A stretch of DNA of 64,000 nucleotides from Planctomycetales bacterium (GTDB taxonomy: Bacteria; Planctomycetota; Planctomycetia; Planctomycetales; Planctomycetaceae): positions 1 through 64,000 of the forward strand of contig JANQPT010000002.1 in assembly GCA_028285345.1 (NCBI GenBank). Direction: 5' to 3'. Below are positions 52,373 to 61,372 of the stretch, piece after piece. Each line of letters opens with the position of its first letter. Position 1 is the stretch's first letter. Below the pieces are notes generated by a model. It had not been told where the DNA came from. It saw nothing but the letters and a program-made list of their open reading frames with translations, and ran no database searches. The translations under genes and the position numbers were made by a program.

Positions 52373-53188
52373 ATGCGTAACTTGATGCCCGTTTTAGCCT
52401 GTGCGAGTTTGTGGCTATCCGGTTGTGCACAGGAGTCACCCCGCTCGGAGCCGACGACGACGTCAATGACGCGCGCCCGGTCGGACGTCACAGCCACGTT
52501 CTCCATCGTCGCGGTCGATCCGGAGTCCGGAATCTGCGGGGCGGCCGTGGCCAGCAAGTATCCTGACGTGGGAAAAGTCGTTCCCTTCGTCCGGCCCGGA
52601 GTGGGGGCGTTTTGCACGCAGCACTACCATCATCCTCCCTGGGGCGAGCAAGCTTTGGATCTCGTGGAAGACGGCAAAGCGCCGGCAGAAGTGATCGCGG
52701 CATTGCTGAAAGGGGACCGCCGCCGCGACCAGCGGCAATTGGCCGTGATCGACATCCAAGGCCGCACGGCCGTCCATAACCCCACCTCCGCTCCGAAAGA
52801 GAGTCGGTATTGGGGCGCGATGACCGGCCGGTATTATGCCTGCCAGGGAAACACGCTGAGCGGGCGGGCGGTGGTCGTCGAAATGGCGGCCGCATATGAA
52901 GAGACCGACGGCAGTCTCACCGACCGTTTGATGGCGGCACTGGTCGCGGCGGACTGCGCCGGCGGCGACCACCGCGGTCGGCTCGCGGCCGGAATTCGCG
53001 TTGCCAAACCGGGCCATCCCGGCTACTGGTTTGAACTGTACGTCGACGGCAGTGACGACGCCGTTTTGGAATTGGCCAAGAAGTATGCCGAAACCGAGCA
53101 CGAAGCAAAGGGAAATTGGCCGGGCGGCAAACTGCCGTTTCGCGATCCGTGCCCGCAGCGGTTCAAAAAGACCAAGCCGCCGCGTTAA
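52373..53188 (+). CDS. DUF1028 family lipoprotein
   Basis: A 271-residue protein. ATG at 52373 gives a lipoprotein signal (MPVLACASLWLSGC, lipobox LSGC). The folded region matches DUF1028, an Ntn-hydrolase-like family: ATFSIVAVDPESGICGAAVA, SKYPDVGKVVPFVRPGVGAF, GEQALDLVEDGKAPAEVIAA, RDQRQLAVIDIQGRTAVHNP, GNTLSGRAVVVEMAAAYEE and DGSLTDRLMAALVAADCAGG. The reaction of DUF1028 proteins is not established, though a peptidase-like or amidase-like role has been considered. Likely tethered to a membrane. It may share a transcript with the alpha/beta hydrolase gene 78 bp downstream. Confidence 0.88.
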   Translation: MRNLMPVLACASLWLSGCAQESPRSEPTTTSMTRARSDVTATFSIVAVDPESGICGAAVASKYPDVGKVVPFVRPGVGAFCTQHYHHPPWGEQALDLVEDGKAPAEVIAALLKGDRRRDQRQLAVIDIQGRTAVHNPTSAPKESRYWGAMTGRYYACQGNTLSGRAVVVEMAAAYEETDGSLTDRLMAALVAADCAGGDHRGRLAAGIRVAKPGHPGYWFELYVDGSDDAVLELAKKYAETEHEAKGNWPGGKLPFRDPCPQRFKKTKPPR

Positions 53189-53266
53189 GAAAGTTGCGAC
53201 GTACTCGACAAATTCCGATCGATACTCCGACCTGTACGACGGCGTCCGAAAACGGCGACGGCCCTG

Positions 53267-54217
53267 TTGCTGGCGGGAATGCTACTATTGCTGAATCTCT
53301 TCGCGTATGTCCATGCGCGGGCGATGACACATTTCGTCGATACGGCTGCGCAAACACCCTCGCCGGAGCAGCTTTCCCTCAGCGGTAAAGCTGCGGTGTT
53401 GCTAACGGGGGTGCGTGTTGCGCGACCGACAAATCAAAGGACGCCCGCGGACGTTGGACTACCGTTCTCGGTGCATTCAATTGCATCGCTCGATGGTCGT
53501 CTGCTGGAGGCTTGGCATGTCGCTGCTGAGGATCCGCGCGGCATCTGTCTGCTGTTTCACGGCTATGCGGAGTCAAAGTCGCGTTTGATCGAAGAGGCAG
53601 CGGTTTTCCACGACATGGGGTTTGATGTGCTTCTTCTCGATTTCCGAGGCTGCGGCGGGTCGGAGGGTGACGTTACGACGATTGGCTATCGTGAAGCGGA
53701 CGACGTGGCTGCGGCAATCGCCTACGTGCAGGACACAATTCCGAGTCAAACCATGGTTCTCTTTGGACGGTCGATGGGCAGCGCAGCGGTGATGCGCGCT
53801 GCGGCAGTACACGATATCCAGCCGTCGGCAATCGTGCTCGAATGCCCGTTTGACCGCTTGCTCTCCACGACGCGCAACCGTTTCGCCGCTATGGGTGTTC
53901 CCGCGTTTCCCGCCGCGGAGTTACTCGTGTTTTGGGGCGGCATTCAATTCGGCGACTCCGGCTTCAACCACAATCCGGCCGAGAACGCTCGCAGTGTGCA
54001 GTGCCCGACGATGTTGATCCACGGTGCGCAAGACCCGCGTGTCACCGAAGTTGAACTCAAAAACGTCTTCAACAACCTCGCAGGGGGGAAACACTTAGTG
54101 GAGTTTCCCGGAGTGGGGCACGCGTCGTGTCGAGCGGCGGATCCGACTCGCTGGCGAAGATTGATCGAGGCGTTTCTGGACGACGACCTGCACCACTCGG
54201 CACGACCAGAGCGCTAG
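53267..54217 (+). CDS. Membrane-anchored alpha/beta hydrolase
   Basis: A protein of about 316 residues with an N-terminal hydrophobic segment (LLLAGMLLLLNLFAYVHA) that could anchor it. The hydrolase domain shows ICLLFHGYAESKSRLIEEA, VLLLDFRGCGGSEG, the nucleophile elbow MVLFGRSMGSAAVMRA (Ser in GRSMGS), MLIHGAQDPRVTEVE (acidic residue) and FPGVGHASC (His). All catalytic residues are present, and it resembles bacterial esterases of the BEM46/serine aminopeptidase group. The start is unclear: TTG at 53267 is used, but Arg/Lys codons continue in frame upstream with no ATG, and the only in-frame ATG (53279) is inside the hydrophobic segment. Confidence 0.82.
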   Translation: MLAGMLLLLNLFAYVHARAMTHFVDTAAQTPSPEQLSLSGKAAVLLTGVRVARPTNQRTPADVGLPFSVHSIASLDGRLLEAWHVAAEDPRGICLLFHGYAESKSRLIEEAAVFHDMGFDVLLLDFRGCGGSEGDVTTIGYREADDVAAAIAYVQDTIPSQTMVLFGRSMGSAAVMRAAAVHDIQPSAIVLECPFDRLLSTTRNRFAAMGVPAFPAAELLVFWGGIQFGDSGFNHNPAENARSVQCPTMLIHGAQDPRVTEVELKNVFNNLAGGKHLVEFPGVGHASCRAADPTRWRRLIEAFLDDDLHHSARPER

Positions 54218-54440
54218 GCTGCCAAGGCCCCTCCCACAGTTAAGTGCCAAGTGACGGTCGAGCTACAATTCCCTTTGAAACGTGCCAGTTGCGGGCGGAC
54301 CAGTCGGTCGTTGATTGACCCTGCCGCCACCGCGGGTTTACAATGCCCGCTTGTGGGATGTCAGGGCGGACGTTCCGGGGCGGGGTAGATTGCGAATGCA
54401 AGATTCTTACTGAAACGTCCGCGAGCGGGAGACGGCGAAC

Positions 54441-56183
54441 GTGGGTGTGTTGAAGGTGCTTGAGGGAGATATCCTCGGGCGGATTGTCGTTCTCAACCAC
54501 GAAAAGATGGTGCTCGGACGCCATCCCAATTGTGAGATTGTCATCGACAACGCCGCCGTCAGCCGCCGACATGCGCAATTCTTGGAGAACCACGGCACCT
54601 ACTACGTCGAGGACCTGCAGAGCCGAAACGGCACGCTGGTCAACGGCGACCGCATCGAAGGCCGCACAGAACTGCACGATGCCGACTTGGTCAAAGTCTG
54701 TGACGTGCTGATGCGGTTTCATTCCGTGCTGCCGCCCAGTGTCGATCGCATGACCAAAACGGCTCCCAGTGAGACGCAACAATTCAAGGATGAAACGGCC
54801 CGCGTCAAGCGTCCCGCCCCTCCAAGGTCGACAACCGAATTGCCGAAGGTCGAAATTGACGACTCGAATGCGGCGGTGCTGTCCTCTTTGGATGCCTCGT
54901 CCGTCACGCACATCAGCCTCAAAGTGCAGCCTGAAGCCAAGCTGTCGGCCGTGTTGGCAATCACCCGGGCCTTGGGGACCGCCATTGAAGTCAGCGATGT
55001 GCTGCCCCGAATCCTGGACAGCCTGTTTCAGGTCTTTCCGCCCGCCGACCAGGGGGTCGTCCTGTTGCGCGACGCGGACACCGATCTGATGATCGTCAAA
55101 GCGGCCAAGTCCCGAAACAGCGAATCTTCCGATTCAGTTCGGGTAAGCCAAACCATCATCAACAAAGCGATCGACACCGGCCAGGCGTTTCTGAGCGCCG
55201 ACGCGGGTAGTGATGAACGATTTGACAGCAGCCAGAGCATCTCCGACCTGCGGATTCGTTCGCTGATGTGCGCCCCGATGGTCGGCAAAGACGGCACCAC
55301 GTTAGGCGTTATCCAGATCGATTCCCGCAGTTCGTCGCCGGGATTTGTTCCCGACGATTTGGAAATCTTAATCGCCGTCGCCTGCCAGGCGGCCGCTGTC
55401 GTCGAAAAAGCCGTTTTGTACGAGCGGGCGGAAAAACTCCGCGACCTCGAACGGCAGCTCGATTTCGCAACGCAAATTCAGCTCGGGTTCTTACCCACGG
55501 AGCGGCCGCAAGTCGCCGGCTATGAATTCTTCCACTACTACGAAGCGGCTCAAAGTGTGGGAGGCGACTTCTTCGACTATGTACCCTTGCCCGAGAATCA
55601 CATCGCCATAACGCTGGGCGACGTGGCGGGCAAAGGCGTTCCCGCCGCCTTAATGATGGCCCGGCTCTATTCCGACGCCCGCTACCATCTGTTGGTCCAG
55701 CAGGCTGCCGGCAAGTCGCTCAGCGCGCTCAACCAGGACGTGGTTCACGGAGGACATGGGCACCGCTTCGTGACCTATGCGGGGCTGATCCTCGACACCG
55801 CAAATCACCGCCTCTGTCTCGCCAATGCGGGACATTTGCCGCCGCTACTGAAACGGGCGGATGGGTCCGTCGACAAACTGGGAGTTGAGCAAGCGAGTCT
55901 TCCGCTGGGAGTAGAGTTGGGATTGCAGTATGAGGAGGTCTGCCTCACTCTTGATCCAGGGGACGCGATCGTGCTCTACACCGACGGAGTCACCGAAGCA
56001 ACCGACAACCGGCAGGAACTCTACGGTACGAAGCGGCTGATCCAGCACCTGTCGGAATCGCCGGCCGGCATCGAAGAAGTGGGCCAACGGCTGATCGAAA
56101 CGGTCGAGCAATTCTGCGACGGCCGCGCACAACGCGACGATATCTGCCTGCTCTGCTTCCGCCGCCTCCCGGAATCGGAATAA
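54441..56183 (+). CDS. FHA-GAF-SpoIIE type PP2C phosphatase
   Basis: A 580-residue cytosolic signalling protein. Residues about 20-95 are an FHA domain (VLGRHPNCEIVIDNAAVSRRH then LQSRNGTLVNG), which binds phosphothreonine. Residues about 170-330 are a GAF domain (LPRILDSLFQVFPPADQGV, IRSLMCAPMVGKDGTTLGV). Residues about 350-578 are a SpoIIE/RsbU-type Ser/Thr phosphatase: QIQLGFLPTERPQVAG, VGGDFFDYVPL and LGDVAGKGVPAALMMARLY with the metal-binding Asp residues, then LYTDGVTEATDN. It probably controls a kinase or anti-sigma switch downstream of FHA-bound Ser/Thr kinases, which Planctomycetes have in number. It starts with GTG, and GGGAGA lies upstream. Confidence 0.95.
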   Translation: MGVLKVLEGDILGRIVVLNHEKMVLGRHPNCEIVIDNAAVSRRHAQFLENHGTYYVEDLQSRNGTLVNGDRIEGRTELHDADLVKVCDVLMRFHSVLPPSVDRMTKTAPSETQQFKDETARVKRPAPPRSTTELPKVEIDDSNAAVLSSLDASSVTHISLKVQPEAKLSAVLAITRALGTAIEVSDVLPRILDSLFQVFPPADQGVVLLRDADTDLMIVKAAKSRNSESSDSVRVSQTIINKAIDTGQAFLSADAGSDERFDSSQSISDLRIRSLMCAPMVGKDGTTLGVIQIDSRSSSPGFVPDDLEILIAVACQAAAVVEKAVLYERAEKLRDLERQLDFATQIQLGFLPTERPQVAGYEFFHYYEAAQSVGGDFFDYVPLPENHIAITLGDVAGKGVPAALMMARLYSDARYHLLVQQAAGKSLSALNQDVVHGGHGHRFVTYAGLILDTANHRLCLANAGHLPPLLKRADGSVDKLGVEQASLPLGVELGLQYEEVCLTLDPGDAIVLYTDGVTEATDNRQELYGTKRLIQHLSESPAGIEEVGQRLIETVEQFCDGRAQRDDICLLCFRRLPESE

Positions 56184-56192
56184 ACCGCGAGT

Positions 56193-57185
56193 CTATTCCT
56201 CAGTCGCTGCTTCCGATTCCGCCAGCGCGGGCTCCGCCGTGGGCGAAGCAGCCGACTCCTGCTCCGCATCCGCCTTTGCAGATTCCGCCTCAGCTTCGGC
56301 CTGAGCCCGAGCCGCTTCTTCTGCGGCGATTTCGTCTTTGCGGAACCAGATTCGGTCCAGCGAATCGGAAACATATTCCACGACGCGGTTATTGTTGAGC
56401 GAGCGGACACCGGCGGCAAACGGTTCGGCGGTCACCGGGCCGTCGTAACCTATATCGCTTAACGTTTGCATAAACGTGCCGATATCGATCACGCCGGTCG
56501 TGCCGGGCAGCCGCCGGACATTGTCGATTTGTTCGTCATTGTGAATATCGGCCGGAGCATCGTCAACATGCACGGCCACAATTTTGTCGCCGCTCAGCGA
56601 TCGCAGATCGTCGGCCGTTTCACCCGCCATGTGCCAATGCCAGGAATCGAGCAGGTATCCCACGTTGTCGCGGCCCAGAGCTTCGACCAGTGGCTTGAGT
56701 CCATTGAGATCGTGGATGAACTCATGCTCTCCCTCATCCCGCAACGTCTTTGTCGCCAAGTATTCCAAACCGAGCCGGTGCCCATTTTGTCCCACGACAT
56801 CGGCGATCTTGGACAGGCGATCAACACAGCGTTGAAAGTTCTCGTCCGCCGGCATTGTGTCGGACACGGGCCAGACCGCGGTCACGACCCGGCTAAAGCC
56901 CACGTCGTGTGCCAATTGCGAGAGTTCGGGCAATTCCGCCAGATCTTGCTGAAAGATCGCCTCGTTGTCCTCCCGCCAGCGAGTCGGCAGAATCCAGCTT
57001 CCGCAAGTCGAGTCGCCCGCGCCGATGATCTGCTGGCAATATTTCAGACCCATCGCCTTGGCAAGCGGCAGCACCAACTCAATCTGCACGTCGATGCCTT
57101 GGAATCCATAAGTGATTGCCGACTCAACAACTTCCGTCAGCGTGGCCTTTAATCCAATGGCCCGCGGATTGAGGACTTTGTACAT
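56193..57185 (-). CDS. TIM-barrel protein, sugar isomerase family, with Ala/Glu-rich tail
   Basis: A 330-residue protein. ATG at 57185 is preferred over TTG at 57203 because GGAAA precedes it. The barrel (residues about 1-270) shows NPRAIGLKATLTEVVESAI, YGFQGIDVQIEL, FSRVVTAVWPVSD, GHRLGLEYLATKTLRDEGEH (Glu ligand), VGYLLDSWHWHMAGE (Asp and His ligands), IVAVHVDDAPADIH (His ligand) and GPVTAEPF (last Glu ligand). After residue about 280 a tail made almost only of Ala, Glu, Ser and Lys follows (AAEEAARAQAEAEAESAKAD), which would be helical or disordered and is absent from ordinary family members. The barrel's substrate is unknown. Confidence 0.88.
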   Translation of the reverse strand: MYKVLNPRAIGLKATLTEVVESAITYGFQGIDVQIELVLPLAKAMGLKYCQQIIGAGDSTCGSWILPTRWREDNEAIFQQDLAELPELSQLAHDVGFSRVVTAVWPVSDTMPADENFQRCVDRLSKIADVVGQNGHRLGLEYLATKTLRDEGEHEFIHDLNGLKPLVEALGRDNVGYLLDSWHWHMAGETADDLRSLSGDKIVAVHVDDAPADIHNDEQIDNVRRLPGTTGVIDIGTFMQTLSDIGYDGPVTAEPFAAGVRSLNNNRVVEYVSDSLDRIWFRKDEIAAEEAARAQAEAEAESAKADAEQESAASPTAEPALAESEAATEE

Positions 57186-57379
57186 CGTGTTTCCGAATCG
57201 CAAAATGGCGGAAAATAGGAAGGTTCGCTTGGACAGTCCGCCATCATAGGAAAATGCAAGCGGATTGCAATGCGGCGAAAGTTGTTTTCGAGGGACGGGA
57301 TGCGTCGATTCTGAGCAATCCCAACCGGATTCCTGGGTTGTCGGCGGGAGTGTTCGCGATCTGTTGGATCGAATCCGGT

Positions 57380-59446
57380 CTAACGCCAGTCGATGGTGCC
57401 CCAGGCCGTGATACCGTCACGGTTCAGCGGAAGCCGCCGGACCTTTCCCTCATCGACTGTGACGAAAACGAGTTCGTACCGGTCGTCCCGTTCCGGCAGC
57501 TCTCGACAGGTGACCCGCCAGACGATCTGCTCACCATCCGGCGACCAACAAGGCGATCCGTCAGGGCGAACTTGCCGCTGATCGTCCAAATCGGCAAATC
57601 GCAGCAATTCGCGGCGGTTGGTTCCGTCACGGGAGACGACCACGGCGGTCTCAACCGGTTCTCCCGTCTCATAATGCCGCAGATAGTGAACCAACTGTCG
57701 GCCATCGGGAGAAAACCTTGAAAAAAGATTATCCGCCGCCGCGGACGTCGAGAAAGATCCGGCGGGGGCCCCGTTCAACGTGACAAACCGCAATTGCCGC
57801 CGCGGGTAGCGGCCCTTGGTGGGATGCACAAAGGGCGAGCCTTCGTTGTTGTCGACCGCGACAAAGACTTCTTCTTGTGGAGCCCAATCGAGAGCGACAA
57901 CGGTTGGCGGGAGATCCACAACGCGAACGTGTTTGGTCTCCACGTCGATGATCAGAGTTTCCCATTTGCCGGGAGTTTCGCGCATGGCCACCAACTGCTT
58001 GCCGTCGGGAGACCAACCCGTGACCATTAGGCATTCCGTCAGATCGTGTGAAATCAGACGTTCACGGCGGCCGTCATCCAAGAGCACCCAAATCGTGTGC
58101 GTCTGGTTGAGCTTTTTGAGCGAGCAGTACGCGACTCGACGCGCATCGGGTGAAACGCGTCCTCCGGTGATCGAATCCTCCTCCGTGTTGTGCAACACGG
58201 AAAGGTCCGTCCCGTCGGGATTCATCGTCAGGATGCAAGACGTCCCGCGCGTGGGGTGCCGCGCCCCTATGAACACGATCTTGTTGCGAAGCGGAGGCCG
58301 TTCGGCCTCGTCTTGCACGTCGCGCGGATCCTTCTCCTCAAGCCCGCGGTCAACGACTTGCCAGACGGTCGCTGTGCCGTCATAGCTGCTAAATGCCAAC
58401 GCCGTGCCGACCGGTGATAGCGAAATCGAACTGACCCAATCGGCCGACGGCACTTTGGCAACGACCTGTTTTGTCTTGAGCATCCAAAGCACAACATCCG
58501 ACGGACGTCCAAATTGGCCGGCCGAGGCGGCTAGAAATCTCCCGTCAGGCGAGAATCCAAAGACCGGTGTGCCGTCCTCATCCAACGAAAACTCATGTGA
58601 TACCTCAAACGAGTCACTCTCCCTCAACTCGATGCGGCCGTGGGGAATGCCAATCGCGAGCTGACGACCGTCAGGATGAAACTTGACCCACGTCCCCTGA
58701 TTCTCGCCGTTGTGCACGCGCAACGATCTTTCCCGCTTAAGCGTCTCCAGATTCCAGACTTCTAATTGTCCCCCGAAACAGCCGACCGCCAGCCGTTTGC
58801 CGTCGCTCGAAATGTCGAGCCGATGCACGCCTCCTGCTTCGACGACAAACCGATGCTGTTGAAATCCCCGCCGCAACTGAATGGTTCCATCAAAACTGCC
58901 CGTCGCGATCGCTCTGCCGTCGGCTGAGAAACTCAGGCAAGTCACACCTTTCTTCTGGCCCAGAAATGAGGACGACATACTCCCCCGCGCAACATTCCAC
59001 AGACTCAAATTCTCAGCGGCACCCCGCTTGGAGAACGGTTGCGGAATTGCGGTGAGGACAGATCCACGCCCGACATTCCATGTATTGGGTTTGTACACAA
59101 ACCCCTCTCTTAGCAAGACGCTGCGATTGGCCGAACCTGCCGCGAGCACTTTGCCCTGGGGATCGAATGCCAAATCGCTGACTTGGCCTCCCGGAACAGA
59201 TCCGGAAAAGTGGACGTGGCGATGCTTCAGATCCCAAACCAACAGATGACCCGGGTGGTGCGCGTCGTTCGACTCGTGAGCTCCAGCCATTGCCAGGAAT
59301 CGTCCGTCCGGTGAAAAAGCGACGGCGTTCAATTGTCCGGCGCCGCCGTCCAATTTGAACAGCTTCGTCGTCTTGACTTCATCAGCCGAAAGGAGGGGAT
59401 TGACGATGAACAGGAGCAATACTGGACCAACAGCGCGAATGGCCAT
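57380..59446 (-). CDS. Exported WD40/TolB-like repeat protein
   Basis: A 688-residue protein with a signal peptide (VGPVLLLFIVNPLLSADE). The first 390 residues form a WD40 propeller (LNAVAFSPDGRFLAMAGAHE, VSDLAFDPQGKVLAAGSANR, VTCLSFSADGRAIATGSFDG). The second half looks like TolB/PD40 repeats (GGRVSPDARRVAYCSLKKLN, VTGWSPDGKQLVAMRETPG, FSRFSPDGRQLVHYLRHYE and GSPCWSPDGEQIVWRVTCRE). These domains bind partners and have no catalysis. GAGGAA precedes ATG. It lies 56 bp downstream of the DUF1501 gene on the same strand; DUF1501-WD40 pairs recur in Planctomycetes and may form one operon for polymer binding or uptake. Confidence 0.88.
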   Translation of the reverse strand: MAIRAVGPVLLLFIVNPLLSADEVKTTKLFKLDGGAGQLNAVAFSPDGRFLAMAGAHESNDAHHPGHLLVWDLKHRHVHFSGSVPGGQVSDLAFDPQGKVLAAGSANRSVLLREGFVYKPNTWNVGRGSVLTAIPQPFSKRGAAENLSLWNVARGSMSSSFLGQKKGVTCLSFSADGRAIATGSFDGTIQLRRGFQQHRFVVEAGGVHRLDISSDGKRLAVGCFGGQLEVWNLETLKRERSLRVHNGENQGTWVKFHPDGRQLAIGIPHGRIELRESDSFEVSHEFSLDEDGTPVFGFSPDGRFLAASAGQFGRPSDVVLWMLKTKQVVAKVPSADWVSSISLSPVGTALAFSSYDGTATVWQVVDRGLEEKDPRDVQDEAERPPLRNKIVFIGARHPTRGTSCILTMNPDGTDLSVLHNTEEDSITGGRVSPDARRVAYCSLKKLNQTHTIWVLLDDGRRERLISHDLTECLMVTGWSPDGKQLVAMRETPGKWETLIIDVETKHVRVVDLPPTVVALDWAPQEEVFVAVDNNEGSPFVHPTKGRYPRRQLRFVTLNGAPAGSFSTSAAADNLFSRFSPDGRQLVHYLRHYETGEPVETAVVVSRDGTNRRELLRFADLDDQRQVRPDGSPCWSPDGEQIVWRVTCRELPERDDRYELVFVTVDEGKVRRLPLNRDGITAWGTIDWR

Positions 59447-59502
59447 GCGGGTTCCTCGCTACAAGAGAGTCGATTGCGTGGATGGAATCTCCAGTAAAAC
59501 AC

Positions 59503-60909
59503 TCACCCGCGTATCAGCCGCGGGGCGAGGTTGTTGTTGCCTCCCACATCCGTCAAGCGATGGTCACGGCCTTCGAAGAAGTAAGTCAACAGCTCGTGGT
59601 CGAGGCCCATCAGGGCCAGCATCGTGGCATGCAGGTCGTTGACGTGCACCTTGTCTTCGACGGCGTTGAAGCCGAAATCGTCGGTGGCGCCGATCGTCTT
59701 GCCTCCCACCACGCCGCCGCCAGCCAGCCAGCCGCTGAATCCGTACGGGTGATGGTCGCGCCCGTTAGAGCCCTGTTTAATCGGCGTGCGGCCAAATTCA
59801 CCGACCCAGACCAGCAATGTGCTCTCCAGCAACCCCCGTTGCTCCAGGTCCGCGAGCAATCCGGCGATCGGCTGGTCGACCTTTTTGGCTTGGCCCGCGT
59901 GGTTGCCCTTGCAATCGCCGTGTGCATCCCAGCCGCCGCAGATAAGTTGCACGTAGCGGACGCCCCGTTCGACCATTCGCCGCGACATGAGACACATCTT
60001 GCCGAACCGTTCCGAAGGCCCGCCGTCGGCTCCGTAGAGTTCGTGCGTCTCTTTCGTTTCCTGCGCGAGGTCGATCAACTCCGGCGCGGCCGTTTGCATC
60101 CTAAACGCAAGTTCGTAGTTGGCGATGCGGGCGTCGAGCCGGCTATCGCCCGGACGCGACTGGCGGTGACGACGGTTCCAGTCGTTGATTCGCTCAAGCA
60201 ACATCCGCTGCTCGCTGGCAGTAATGCTCTCGTGACGTCGAAGGTTTTGAATCGGCGTCCCCTCAATCCGCACGTCGGTGCCTTGATAGATGGCCGGCAA
60301 AAAGCCGGAGGTGTACATCGACGCGCCGTTGCGGAAAATGCCGTCGGTCATCGCGATATAGGCGGGCAGATTCTCGCTCCGGCTGCCCAACCCATAGACG
60401 ACCCAAGCACCAACGCTGGGATGCCCCAACAACCGCGTGCCGGAGTGCATCATAATCATCGCCGAACCGTGAATGAACAAGTCGTGGTGCAGCGATCGGA
60501 TCACCGCTAACTTGTCGGCATGCCGGGAAAGGTGCGGAAAGATATCGGCGATTTCCTGCCCGCTCTCGCCATGTTTGCGGAAAGCGAATTGTGGAGCCAT
60601 GATCTTCGAGTCGGCGGTGTTGATCTGCGCCAGATCGAAATCGCGCAAACTCTCCGGCAGCAGTTGTCCGTCGTACTTGGTGAGCAGCGGCTTGGGGTCG
60701 AACGTCTCCAATTGGCTCGGCCCGCCCTGCATAAATAGAAAGATAATACTGCGAGCGGTACCGGGAAAATGAGGCGATTGCGCCGCCAAGGGATTGGGAA
60801 TCGGATCCGCCGCGCACGATTCCGAAGCAAGCAGACTCCCCAGAGCAAGCCCGCCAAAACCGAGACCGCCTCGAAATAGAAACTCGCGACGTGAGTGTGG
60901 CGTGATCAT
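59503..60909 (-). CDS. DUF1501 domain-containing protein with Tat leader
   Basis: A 468-residue DUF1501 protein. ATG at 60909 gives MITPHSRREFLFRGGLGFGG, a clear Tat leader; a GTG at 60921 would add four residues. Family marks: SIIFLFMQGGPSQLETFDPK, SLHHDLFIHGSAMIMMHSGT, YVQLICGGWDAHGDCKGNHA, LVWVGEFGRTPIKQG, GRDHHPYGFSGWLAGGGVVG and MGLDHELLTYFFEGRDHRLT. The fold is related to phosphatases and sulfatases. The first DUF1501 copy (2219-3637) is only distantly similar, so they are separate members and not a recent duplication. It is followed by the WD40 gene 56 bp away. Confidence 0.93.
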   Translation of the reverse strand: MITPHSRREFLFRGGLGFGGLALGSLLASESCAADPIPNPLAAQSPHFPGTARSIIFLFMQGGPSQLETFDPKPLLTKYDGQLLPESLRDFDLAQINTADSKIMAPQFAFRKHGESGQEIADIFPHLSRHADKLAVIRSLHHDLFIHGSAMIMMHSGTRLLGHPSVGAWVVYGLGSRSENLPAYIAMTDGIFRNGASMYTSGFLPAIYQGTDVRIEGTPIQNLRRHESITASEQRMLLERINDWNRRHRQSRPGDSRLDARIANYELAFRMQTAAPELIDLAQETKETHELYGADGGPSERFGKMCLMSRRMVERGVRYVQLICGGWDAHGDCKGNHAGQAKKVDQPIAGLLADLEQRGLLESTLLVWVGEFGRTPIKQGSNGRDHHPYGFSGWLAGGGVVGGKTIGATDDFGFNAVEDKVHVNDLHATMLALMGLDHELLTYFFEGRDHRLTDVGGNNNLAPRLIRG

Positions 60910-61372
60910 GATGTCTCTCACGAAGGAATCAACGCAGTGGCGGCCGTGGTTGAGCTAAATAACTTCAGCCAATTCGTGAATTTTGTCTGCCCTAATGTTT
61001 CTTCAAAGCAAAACATTCGTGTGCCACTGGCTCTGCCAGTGATTTAAAGTCCTTCAGCAAGGTGACCTTGCACTGGCGAAGCCAGTGGCACACAACCCGA
61101 ATACTACCACCTGACCGACTATGAGTACTTTTTTAGATTCAAAGTATCGCAGTCTATTGTCAACACTTTTTGACCAATAATAAACCTCAATCGCGCTCTG
61201 CGTCTCCGCGCGAGGCATTTTACCCATCACGTTGATAAGACTTGATTTTGGAGTCTCGCTCCAAATGCAACGGCAGTCATTCCAGCCAGTCCAACCATTT
61301 GGCGCCGGGTCGCAATTGACACGACGAGTCGCTAGCATGCATTGCAGGTTAATTCTTCCCTGGGAGATCGGC
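60910..61372. other. Divergent intergenic region with palindromic repeat
   Basis: A 463-base gap between DUF1501 (minus) and a sulfatase (plus). It holds the 75-bp palindrome listed separately. The open frame across 61232-61372 continues in frame into the sulfatase but has no coding likeness, so the sulfatase start is placed at 61373. Confidence 0.55.
61019..61093. repeat. 75-bp palindromic repeat
   Basis: GTGTGCCACTGGCTCTGCCA at the left end pairs with the right end TGGCGAAGCCAGTGGCACAC, leaving a central AAGTCCTTCAGCAAGGTGAC segment that forms its own weak hairpin. Each end also contains CACTGGC/GCCAGTG self-complementarity. It is a MITE/REP-like element of the 'tgccactggctctgccagtg' type, with a single copy in this window. 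Confidence 0.8.

Noticed and set aside
59482..60510. Plus-strand open frame of 342 codons.
   Set aside because: Antisense to the DUF1501 gene; composition is typical of a shadow frame.
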